A DNA stretch of 7,929 nt, from NCBI GenBank assembly GCA_934635545.1, contig CAKTZN010000083.1:1-7929 (forward strand). The letters run 5' to 3'. Numbering within the stretch: position 1 is the stretch's first letter; each line of letters begins with the position of its first letter. The stretch comes from an uncultured Oscillospiraceae bacterium (GTDB lineage Bacteria > Bacillota > Clostridia > Oscillospirales > Oscillospiraceae). The notes below the pieces were generated by a model. That model was not told the DNA's origin. It ran no database searches and saw nothing but the letters and a program-made list of their open reading frames with translations. This document shows positions 1 to 6,116 of this stretch, piece by piece. Both the position numbers and the translations under genes were made by a program.

Positions 1-696
1 ACCCAGTGCATGGCCGATATGCTGCACGTCATCCACTACTTCGGCGGCGTGGAGAACCTGAAGGGCAAGAAGGTCGCCATGACCTGGGCCTATTCTCCCA
101 GCTACGGCAAGCCCCTGTCCGTTCCTCAGGGCGTGATCGGTCTGTTCACCCGCTTCGGCATGGACGTGACCCTGGCCCATCCCGAGGGCTATGACGTGAT
201 GCCCGAGGTGGAGGAGGTCGCCCGCAAGAACTGCGAGAAGTACGGCTCCAAGTTCCACAAGACCAACTCCATGGCCGAGGCCTTCAAGGATGCCGATATC
301 GTGTATCCCAAGTCCTGGGCTTCCTATGCCGCTATGGAAGAGCGCACCAAGCTGTACGCCGCCGGCGATAAGGAAGGCATCGACGCGCTGGAGAAGCGCC
401 TGCTGGCCCAGAACGCCCAGCACAAGGATTGGGCCTGCACCGAAGAGATGATGAAGCTCACCAAGGACGGCAAGGCCCTGTACCTGCACTGCCTGCCCGC
501 CGACATCACCGGCCTGAGCTGCGCCGAGGGCGAAGTGGACAACTCCGTGTTCGACCGCTACATCGTGCCTCTGTACAAGCAGGCCTCCTACAAGCCCTAC
601 ATCATCGCCGCCATGATCTTCCTGGCACAGGTGAAGGATCCCGTCAAGGCCCTGATGGAGCTGGACGAGACCAAGGATACCCGGAAGATTTTCTAA
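1..696 (+). CDS. ygeW: Knotted carbamoyltransferase, YgeW family (5' truncated by window)
   Basis: This is the C-terminal 231 residues of a transcarbamylase related to ornithine and aspartate carbamoyltransferases; full YgeW-type proteins are near 390-400 residues, so about 40% is missing upstream. The first residues in the window, TQCMAD, are the end of what should be the HPTQ carbamoyl-phosphate motif. The conserved HCLPADITG loop lies at residues 163-171 of the fragment. The stretch AMTWAYSPSYGKPLSVPQG (about 27-44) is the region I associate with the YgeW/knotted subgroup rather than with ArgF or PyrB. The true YgeW substrate is not firmly known. In purine-degrading gut bacteria the gene travels with ygeX, ygeY, hyuA, ssnA, ygfK and a carbamate kinase, and is thought to phosphorolyse a carbamoylated intermediate to carbamoyl phosphate. 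The carbamate kinase directly downstream fits that direction. An ATG at position 10 is internal, not a start. Confidence 0.87.
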   Translation, partial: TQCMADMLHVIHYFGGVENLKGKKVAMTWAYSPSYGKPLSVPQGVIGLFTRFGMDVTLAHPEGYDVMPEVEEVARKNCEKYGSKFHKTNSMAEAFKDADIVYPKSWASYAAMEERTKLYAAGDKEGIDALEKRLLAQNAQHKDWACTEEMMKLTKDGKALYLHCLPADITGLSCAEGEVDNSVFDRYIVPLYKQASYKPYIIAAMIFLAQVKDPVKALMELDETKDTRKIF

Positions 697-717
697 TTAA
701 AACGCAAATATGACCCG

Positions 718-754
718 CGACAGCGGCGGCAACGCCGCCGCTGTTGTATTTTTT
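718..754 (+). terminator. Terminator-like hairpin after ygeW
   Basis: CAGCGGCGGC (721-730) and GCCGCCGCTG (734-743) are perfect inverted arms around AAC, extendable outward through A720-T744, a G-T pair and C718-G746. The downstream strand is T-rich, ending TATTTTTT at 747-754. This has the form of an intrinsic terminator. The next gene starts only 48 bases later with no promoter I can see between, so it may be leaky or act as an attenuator or mRNA-end stabiliser. Confidence 0.85.
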
Positions 755-802
755 CGGAACAAGCTCTGAATCACAAAGGAAATAGAAGGAGAATTACCCA
801 TT

Positions 803-1741
803 ATGGCTAAGAAAATCGTCATCGCCCTGGGCGGCAACGCGCTGGGCAGCACCCTGCATGAGCAGGCCGACGCCGTTCAGATCACCGCCCGCGCCATCGT
901 TGACCTGATCGCCGAGGGTCACGAGGTCATCGTTGCCCACGGCAACGGCCCCCAGGTGGGCATCATCAACAACGCCATGCTGGCCCTGATGCATGAGGAT
1001 GCCACCCAGGACAGCACCCCCCTGTCCGTCTGCGGCGCCATGAGCCAGGCCTACATCGGCTATGACCTGCAGAACGCCCTGCGCGAGGAGATGCTGAACC
1101 GCGGCATCGACGAGCCCGTGGTCACCATGGTCACCCAGGTGGAGGTGGACCCCAAGGATCCCGCCTTCAACGATCCCAGCAAGCCCATCGGCAAGTTCCT
1201 GTCCGAGGAAGAGGCCAAGGTCATGGCTGCCAAGACCGGCTTCCTGTTCAAGGAAGACGCGGGCCGCGGCTGGCGCCGTTATGTGGCCTCCCCCAAGCCC
1301 AAGCAGATCGTGGAGCTGGGCGCCATCCGCGCCCTCAGCGACAGCGGCAACATCGTCATCTGCTGCGGCGGCGGCGGCATCCCCGTCTACCGTACCGAGC
1401 ATAACCATCTGAAGGGCGCGGCCGCCGTCATCGACAAGGACTTCGCCTCCGAGCTGCTGGCCGAGCAGTTGGATGCCGACATGCTGATCATTCTCACCGC
1501 CGTGGAGAAGGTGGCCATCAACTTCAACAAGCCCGACCAGAAGGGTCTGGACGAGCTGACCCCCGCCGAGGCCAAGGAGTACATCGCCCAGGGCCAGTTC
1601 GCCAAGGGCTCCATGCTGCCCAAGGTAGAGGCCGCTGTGAAGTTCGCCGAGTCCAAGCCCGGCCGCACTGCTCTTATAACCTTGCTTGAGAAAGCGAAGG
1701 ACGGAATTGAGGGCAAAACCGGTACTCGCGTGCACCAGTAA
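803..1741 (+). CDS. arcC: Carbamate kinase (ArcC/YqeA type)
   Basis: Cytosolic amino-acid-kinase-fold enzyme of 312 residues, the usual full length. It transfers phosphate from carbamoyl phosphate to ADP, giving ATP and carbamate, which decomposes to ammonia and CO2. Visible motifs are the N-terminal GGNAL glycine-rich loop (10-14), HGNGPQVG (46-53), CCGGGGIPV (187-195), the DKD phosphate/metal region (211-213) and the C-terminal GSMLPKVEAA segment (269-278). The ATG at 803 is preceded by AGAAGGAG at 784-791. With YgeW directly upstream and no arginine deiminase or ornithine transcarbamylase in view, a role as the ATP-yielding last step of purine/ureide fermentation (the E. coli yqeA role) is more likely than the arginine deiminase pathway; that assignment is inference. 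Codon choice changes in the last 25 or so codons, from CTG/ATC/AAG-rich to CTT, ATA, TTG, AAA and GGA. No convincing terminator follows. Confidence 0.95.
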   Translation: MAKKIVIALGGNALGSTLHEQADAVQITARAIVDLIAEGHEVIVAHGNGPQVGIINNAMLALMHEDATQDSTPLSVCGAMSQAYIGYDLQNALREEMLNRGIDEPVVTMVTQVEVDPKDPAFNDPSKPIGKFLSEEEAKVMAAKTGFLFKEDAGRGWRRYVASPKPKQIVELGAIRALSDSGNIVICCGGGGIPVYRTEHNHLKGAAAVIDKDFASELLAEQLDADMLIILTAVEKVAINFNKPDQKGLDELTPAEAKEYIAQGQFAKGSMLPKVEAAVKFAESKPGRTALITLLEKAKDGIEGKTGTRVHQ

Positions 1742-1785
1742 CCCCTTACCGGAACCGTTTTCACTTATCTCTGCGTTTTCTTCAT

Positions 1786-1802
1786 TGATATTTCTAATAT
1801 CA
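1786..1802. promoter_or_regulatory. 17-bp inverted repeat upstream of the lipoprotein promoter
   Basis: TGATATT-TCT-AATATCA is a perfect 7-bp dyad with a 3-base centre, about 40 bases upstream of the -35 box at 1841. The position would suit an activator or repressor half-site pair. It could equally be chance in an AT-rich gap; no regulator is encoded in the window. Confidence 0.3.
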
Positions 1803-1840
1803 GGAACAGCAAAAAATATATAAGGAGCGCAGAATTTTAG

Positions 1841-1869
1841 TTGAAATTTGTGCGGACATCCTATATAAT
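1841..1869 (+). promoter_or_regulatory. Sigma-A type promoter for the BMP lipoprotein gene
   Basis: TTGAAA (1841-1846) and a perfect TATAAT (1864-1869) are separated by exactly 17 bases, within a strongly AT-rich stretch. Transcription would start near 1876, giving a leader of about 113 bases before the ATG at 1989. The close match to consensus predicts strong basal expression, as expected for a solute-binding protein made in excess over its transporter. Confidence 0.85.
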
Positions 1870-1897
1870 ACTTTTGTAACAATTTCATGCGTTACCG

Positions 1898-1924
1898 TGA
1901 ATGTCGGATCTGATCCGTTATTCA
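1898..1924 (+). promoter_or_regulatory. 27-bp imperfect palindrome in the leader (operator or RNA hairpin)
   Basis: The stretch is symmetric about position 1911. The core CGGATC-T-GATCCG (1905-1917) is a perfect dyad and TGAAT (1898-1902) mirrors ATTCA (1920-1924), with one G-T and one T-T mismatch between. It lies roughly 22-48 bases downstream of the predicted transcription start. That could be a roadblock operator for a repressor, or a stem in the leader RNA with a loop around ATCTGAT. I do not recognise the motif. Confidence 0.5.
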
Positions 1925-1925
1925 G

Positions 1926-1979
1926 GCCCGCGGCAAATTTTATCCCTACCTTCAGCCTCGGGTCAATATTTTAAGGAGG
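1926..1979 (+). promoter_or_regulatory. Possible translational control fold over the ribosome site
   Basis: GCCCG-c-GGC (1926-1934) can pair with GCC-t-CGGGT (1955-1963), leaving a 20-base loop. Inside that loop CCT-a-CCTT (1945-1952) is complementary, with one bulged A, to the ribosome site AAGGAGG (1973-1979). The loop could therefore form a pseudoknot that hides the ribosome site, as several small riboswitches do. It matches no riboswitch class I know; I looked for purine-riboswitch core sequences and did not find them. Pyrimidine-rich anti-ribosome-site matches also occur by chance. Confidence 0.3.
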
Positions 1980-1988
1980 AAAACAAGA

Positions 1989-3221
1989 ATGAAGAAGTTC
2001 CTTGCGTTGATCCTCGCCCTGGTCATGGCTCTGAGCCTGGTGGCCTGCGGCGGTGGCAATGACACCCCCAGCACTGACGACGGCAGCGATGCCGAAGGCG
2101 CTAAGGTCAAGGTCGGTTTCATCACCCTGCACGATGAAAACTCCACCTATGATAAGAACTTTATCGACGCCGCCAAGGAAGCCTGCGCTAACCTCGGCCT
2201 GGTCGAGAATGAAGATTACTTCATCAAGACCAACGTTGGTGAGACTGAGCAGTGCGCCGAAGTCGCTGCTGACCTGGTCGATGCCGGCTGCAACATCATC
2301 TTTGCCGACAGCTTCGGCCATGAGCCTTACATGATCGAAGTCGCCAAGGCAAATCCCGAGGTCCAGTTCTGCCACTCCACCGGTACCCGCGCTCACACCG
2401 AGGGTCTGGCCAACTACCACAACGCTTTCGCTTCCATCTATGAGGGCCGCTATCTGGCCGGTATCGCTGCCGGTCTGAAGCTGAACGAGATGATCGAGGC
2501 TGGCGAGTTCACCGCCGAAGAGGCCAAGATGGGCTATGTGGGTGCCTTCACCTACGCCGAAGTGGTCTCCGGTTACACCTCCTTCTATCTGGGTGCCAAG
2601 TCCGTCTGCCCCACCGTCACCATGGACGTGACCTTCACCGGTAGCTGGTATGACGAGACCCTGGAGAAGGAAGGCGCCGAGAAGCTGATCCAGGGCGGCT
2701 GCAAGCTGATCAGCCAGCACGCCGACTCTCTGGGTGCTCCTACCGCCTGCGAGAACGCTGGTATCCCCAACGTCTCCTACAACGGCTCCACCAAGGAAGC
2801 TGCTCCCAGCACTTACATCATCTCCTCCCGCATCAACTGGGCTCCCTACTATGAGTATGCCATTCAGTGCGTTATCGACGGCAAGGCTATCGACGCTGAC
2901 TGGACTGGCACCCTGGCCACCGGTTCCGTGGTTCTGACCGAGCTGAACACCGATGTTGCTGCCGCTGGCACTGCTGAGGCCATTGCCGAGGCTACCACCA
3001 AGCTGGAGAACGGTGATATTCATGTCTTCGACACCACCACCTTCACCGTGGGCGGCGCCGCTCTGGAGTCCTACATGGCCGATGTCGATACCGACCCCGA
3101 CTACACTCCCGACACTGAGGTCGTTCACGACGGTTACTTCGCCGAGTCCGAGTTCCGTTCCGCTCCTTACTTCGATCTGGAGATCGACGGCATCACTCGT
3201 CTGGATGTTAACTTCGGCTAA
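1989..3221 (+). CDS. BMP/PnrA-family substrate-binding lipoprotein of a nucleoside/purine ABC importer
   Basis: Membrane-anchored, extracytoplasmic solute-binding protein of 410 residues. The N-terminus is a lipoprotein signal: KK, a hydrophobic core (4-18) and the lipobox LVAC with the lipidated Cys20, then a Gly/Ser/Asp-rich linker (21-38). The binding domain begins at KVKVGFITLHDENSTYDKNF (39-58) and continues through the BMP-typical segments ADSFGHEPYM (106-115), YEGRYLAGIAAGL (151-163), MGYVGAFTY (181-189), FTGSWYDE (216-223) and ISSRINWAPYYEYA (278-291). GSW-YD and the NW-PYY stretch resemble the purine-binding branch of the family. I infer a purine base or nucleoside ligand; the exact ligand (hypoxanthine, xanthine, urate, 8-oxoguanine, inosine) cannot be read from sequence. 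The start is set by AAGGAGG at 1973-1979, 9 bases before the ATG. It has its own promoter and terminator, separate from the ATPase-permease operon. Confidence 0.9.
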   Translation: MKKFLALILALVMALSLVACGGGNDTPSTDDGSDAEGAKVKVGFITLHDENSTYDKNFIDAAKEACANLGLVENEDYFIKTNVGETEQCAEVAADLVDAGCNIIFADSFGHEPYMIEVAKANPEVQFCHSTGTRAHTEGLANYHNAFASIYEGRYLAGIAAGLKLNEMIEAGEFTAEEAKMGYVGAFTYAEVVSGYTSFYLGAKSVCPTVTMDVTFTGSWYDETLEKEGAEKLIQGGCKLISQHADSLGAPTACENAGIPNVSYNGSTKEAAPSTYIISSRINWAPYYEYAIQCVIDGKAIDADWTGTLATGSVVLTELNTDVAAAGTAEAIAEATTKLENGDIHVFDTTTFTVGGAALESYMADVDTDPDYTPDTEVVHDGYFAESEFRSAPYFDLEIDGITRLDVNFG

Positions 3222-3243
3222 GCGCTGATTGATCCCGTTTATG

Positions 3244-3289
3244 AAACGGTTGGACTGCTTCGGCAGTCCAACCGTTTTCTTCTTTTTCC
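3244..3289 (+). terminator. Strong intrinsic terminator after the lipoprotein gene
   Basis: A perfect 15-bp stem (3244-3258 with 3263-3277) is capped by the stable C-UUCG-G tetraloop (loop 3259-3262) and followed by a T-rich tail (3274-3289). It begins 22 bases after the stop codon. It should largely separate the lipoprotein transcript from the ATPase operon, and the 3' stem may also stabilise that message. Confidence 0.93.
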
Positions 3290-3390
3290 TTTCCCGCAAC
3301 TCATTTGACGATTCTCACAAAGGATTTTCCGCTTTCTTGTATAAGCTTACATTCTTTGTGTATACCTGACAAATTTTTTGTGAATTTTGA

Positions 3391-3419
3391 TTTACAACAC
3401 TTCTTTTCTGTGCTAGAAT
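3391..3419 (+). promoter_or_regulatory. Sigma-A type promoter for the ATPase-permease operon
   Basis: TTTACA (3391-3396) and TAGAAT (3414-3419) are 17 bases apart, with TGC directly before the -10 box (extended -10). The 100 bases upstream are very AT-rich with T-tracts, possibly helping RNA polymerase contact. Transcription would begin near 3426, leaving about 68 bases of leader. Apart from the terminator and this promoter, I see no other feature in the 3222-3493 gap. Confidence 0.8.
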
Positions 3420-3478
3420 AAAGCGTATGGAATTTAGCCCCGGCGTGCTACGAGGTGTTGCAGCCATCTGCGCCGAAA

Positions 3479-3485
3479 GAAAGGA
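3479..3485 (+). promoter_or_regulatory. Ribosome site that favours a TTG start for the ATPase
   Basis: AAAGGA at 3480-3485 lies 8 bases before the TTG at 3494. The competing ATG at 3485 overlaps this site and has no well-spaced ribosome site of its own. The upstream GTG at 3455 has none either. Confidence 0.55.
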
Positions 3486-3493
3486 TGACAGCC

Positions 3494-5029
3494 TTGGAAA
3501 ACAAATGCGCGATCAAAATGGAGAATATCACCAAGCGCTTTGGTTCCGTGGTGGCCAATAACGCCATCAACATGGAACTGCGTGAGGGTGAGATCCTGTC
3601 TCTGCTGGGTGAAAACGGCAGCGGCAAGACCACTCTGATGAATATGCTCTCCGGTATCTACTTCCCTGACGAGGGACAAATCTACATCCATGATAAGCCC
3701 GTCACCATCGCGTCTCCCAAGGATGCATTTGATCTGGGCATCGGCATGATCCACCAGCACTTCAAGCTGGTCGATCTGTTCACCGCTACCGAAAACATCA
3801 TTCTGGGCCTCGAGGGCAAGCTGGATCTGAACAATGCCCGCAAAAAGGTGCAGGACATCTGCGACCGGTATGGCTTCGACATCGACCCCGACATGAAGAT
3901 CTATGACATGTCCGTCTCCCAGAAGCAGACCGTCGAGATCGTAAAGGTGCTGTACCGCGGTGCGGACATTCTGATCCTGGATGAGCCCACCGCCGTGCTG
4001 ACCCCTCAGGAGACCGACAAGCTGTTCGCCGTCATGCGCAACATGAAGGCCGACGGCAAGTCCCTCATCATCATCACCCATAAGCTCCACGAAGTGCTGG
4101 ACGTGTCCGACCGCGTGGCCGTGCTGCGCAAGGGCGAGTACATCGGCGACGTGCTGACCAAGGACGCCGATCAGCAATCCCTGACCGATATGATGGTGGG
4201 CCACAGCGTCACCCTGAACATCAACCGCCCCGATCCCATCAACGTCACCCCCCGTCTGAAGCTGGAGGGCCTGACCGTGTTCGATGAACTGGGCGTCAAG
4301 CGTCTGGACAATGTCAGCTTCTCCATCAACGCCGGCGAAGTGCTGGGCGTGGCAGGCGTGGCAGGCTCCGGCCAGCGTGAGCTGCTGGAGTCCATCGCCG
4401 GCCTGTATCCCATCACCTCCGGCTCCGTGACCTTCTTCCCGCCCGAGAGCGACAAGCCCCAGGAGCTGGCCGGCAAGGATCCCATGGATATCCGCAAGGC
4501 CGGCATCGCCATGAGCTTTGTCCCCGAGGACCGTCTGGGCATGGGCCTGGTGGGCTCCATGGGCATGACCGGCAACATGATGCTGCGCTCCTGGCGCAAG
4601 GGCAAGGGCGCGTTCCTGAACCGCAAGGATCCCGAGGCGCTGGCCCAGCGCATCTGGCAGGAGCTGGAGGTCGTCACCCCCAGCACCAACTTCCCCGTCC
4701 GCCGTATGTCCGGCGGTAACGTGCAGAAGGTGCTGGTGGGCCGTGAGATCGCCCAGCAGCCTTCCGTGCTGATGACCGCCTACGCCGTCCGCGGTCTGGA
4801 TATCAATACATCCTATACCATTTACAATCTGCTGACCGAGCAGAAGATGAAGGGCGTTGCCGTCGTTTACGTCGGCGAGGATCTGGACGTGCTGCTGGAG
4901 CTGTGCGACCGGATCGTGGTGCTCTGCGGCGGACAGGTGTCCGGCGTGGTGGACGCCCGTAAGACCAACAAGCTTGAAGTGGGTGCTCTGATGACCCGCG
5001 TGGGAGGAGGCGCGAAGGAAAATGCGTAA
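3494..5029 (+). CDS. Double-domain ATP-binding protein of BMP-type nucleoside/purine ABC importer (NupO-like)
   Basis: Cytosolic motor subunit with two fused ATPase domains, 511 residues from TTG (514 from the ATG at 3485), the normal size for the RbsA/NupO type. Domain 1 is intact: Walker A GENGSGKTT (39-47), Q-loop Gln88, signature SVSQKQ (140-145), Walker B ILILDEP (159-165) and switch His196. Domain 2 (about 255-505) is degenerate: GVAGSGQRE (288-296) replaces the Walker A Lys-Ser/Thr, although the signature MSGGN (405-409) is kept. The Walker B region reads VLMTAYAVRGLDI (425-437), without the Asp-Glu pair, and the switch position is VVYVGEDLD, without His. Loss of these residues in domain 2 is usual for this family, where AAQPTRGLD is common, but Tyr-Ala-Val in place of Gln-Pro-Thr is unusual as far as I recall. 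So one active and one structural ATP site is expected. The stop overlaps the next gene by 8 bases, implying translational coupling. Confidence 0.92.
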   Translation: MENKCAIKMENITKRFGSVVANNAINMELREGEILSLLGENGSGKTTLMNMLSGIYFPDEGQIYIHDKPVTIASPKDAFDLGIGMIHQHFKLVDLFTATENIILGLEGKLDLNNARKKVQDICDRYGFDIDPDMKIYDMSVSQKQTVEIVKVLYRGADILILDEPTAVLTPQETDKLFAVMRNMKADGKSLIIITHKLHEVLDVSDRVAVLRKGEYIGDVLTKDADQQSLTDMMVGHSVTLNINRPDPINVTPRLKLEGLTVFDELGVKRLDNVSFSINAGEVLGVAGVAGSGQRELLESIAGLYPITSGSVTFFPPESDKPQELAGKDPMDIRKAGIAMSFVPEDRLGMGLVGSMGMTGNMMLRSWRKGKGAFLNRKDPEALAQRIWQELEVVTPSTNFPVRRMSGGNVQKVLVGREIAQQPSVLMTAYAVRGLDINTSYTIYNLLTEQKMKGVAVVYVGEDLDVLLELCDRIVVLCGGQVSGVVDARKTNKLEVGALMTRVGGGAKENA

Positions 5030-6113
5030 ACAATCTCTCTTTCATATTTCCAAGCGTGACACGCTTCCCCTGGGCAAGGCCCTGTTGATCCGCGGCGGCA
5101 TCCTGCTGCTGGCGCTGGTGTTCTGCGGTCTGATCACCACCCTGCTGACCGGAGAAAATCCCATCAGCGTGTACGGCACGATTCTCAAGGGTGCTTTCGG
5201 CACCCCCCGCAAAAACTGGGTCACTTGGCAAAACGTAGCGGTTCTGCTGGGCATCTCCCTGGCTGTTACCCCCGCCTTCAAGATGCGCTTCTGGAACATC
5301 GGCGCCGAAGGTCAGACCCTGATCGGCTGTCTGGCCACCACTGCCTGCATGATCACCCTGGGTAGCAAGCTGCCCAATGCGCTGCTGATCGTTGTGTCCC
5401 TGCTGGCTGCTCTGCTGGCCGGTGCCGTGTGGGGCTTCCTGCCCGCCTTCTTCAAGGCCAAGTGGAACACCAACGAGACGCTGTTCACCCTGATGATGAA
5501 CTATGTTGCCATGCAGTTGGCCTCCTATTTCATCATTGTCTGGGAGGTGCCCAAGGGCGCCGGTAAAATCGGCATTATCAATCAGGCTACCGAAGCAGGC
5601 TGGCTGCCCCGTATCGGTGGGCAGACGCAGTTTCTCCCGATCCTGGTGGTCGCCATTCTGACCGGTCTGATGTACATCTATCTTAACTACAGCAAGCACG
5701 GCTATGAGATCGCCGTGGTGGGCGAAAGCCAGCGTACCGCCAGCTATGCCGGCATCAAGGTGGATCGTGTCATCATCCGTACCATGGTGCTCTCCGGCGC
5801 CGTCTGCGGCCTGATGGGATATATCCTGACCGCCGGTATCAGCCATACGCTGACCACCACCATCGTGGACAGCCGCGGCTTCACCGCCGTCATGGTGTCC
5901 TGGATGTCCAAGTTCAATCCCCTTATCATGATCGCCGCCTCCCTGCTGCTGGTGACTATGGAGCGCGGTGCCAGCGAGATTTCCACGGCTTTCAGCCTGA
6001 ACCAATCCTTCGCCGACATTCTGACCGGTATCATCCTGTTCTTCATCATTGCTACCGAGTTCTTCATCACCTACAAAGTTACTCTGCGCAGAAGCAGCAA
6101 AAAGGAGGCGTGA
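5022..6113 (+). CDS. BMP-type ABC importer permease 1 (NupP-like)
   Basis: Integral membrane subunit of 363 residues in the family of RbsC/NupP permeases. Hydrophobic segments are at roughly 21-43, 70-85, 98-114, 119-142, 155-174, 204-221, 250-273, 297-313 and 331-351, with a basic C-terminal tail (RRSSKK). Family landmarks are FWNIGAEGQTLIG (90-102) and the cytoplasmic coupling region VVGESQRTASYAGIKV (232-247), which contacts the ATPase. The start ATG at 5022 lies inside the end of the ATPase gene (overlap ATGCGTAA), preceded by GGAGGAGG (5003-5010) and AAGGAA (5015-5020). It should form a heterodimeric channel with the next permease. Purine or nucleoside transport is inferred from family and context. 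Confidence 0.92.
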   Translation: MRKQSLFHISKRDTLPLGKALLIRGGILLLALVFCGLITTLLTGENPISVYGTILKGAFGTPRKNWVTWQNVAVLLGISLAVTPAFKMRFWNIGAEGQTLIGCLATTACMITLGSKLPNALLIVVSLLAALLAGAVWGFLPAFFKAKWNTNETLFTLMMNYVAMQLASYFIIVWEVPKGAGKIGIINQATEAGWLPRIGGQTQFLPILVVAILTGLMYIYLNYSKHGYEIAVVGESQRTASYAGIKVDRVIIRTMVLSGAVCGLMGYILTAGISHTLTTTIVDSRGFTAVMVSWMSKFNPLIMIAASLLLVTMERGASEISTAFSLNQSFADILTGIILFFIIATEFFITYKVTLRRSSKKEA

Positions 6114-6116
6114 CGG

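Noticed and set aside
1715..1762. Terminator after the carbamate kinase gene
   Set aside because: AAAACcGGT can pair with ACCGTTTT, and CCGGTA with TACCGG, but the stems are short or bulged with large loops and only four T residues follow.
1841..1879. Twelve-codon TTG-initiated frame after AAGGAG at 1822-1827
   Set aside because: It coincides with the promoter boxes, so it would not be transcribed from that promoter, and the spacing to the ribosome-like site is long.
794..1888. Long minus-strand open frame opposite the carbamate kinase
   Set aside because: The strand opposite codes for a clear full-length enzyme; the antisense product is low-complexity Gly/Leu/His/Asp-rich, as expected from GC-rich third positions.
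1870..1988. Classical purine (guanine/adenine) riboswitch
   Set aside because: Position and context would fit, but I find none of the conserved core segments (such as GATATGG) and no three-way junction layout.
1971..3299. 442-residue minus-strand open frame opposite the lipoprotein gene
   Set aside because: Mirror of a strongly codon-biased gene; no recognisable domain, and it runs across the terminator.
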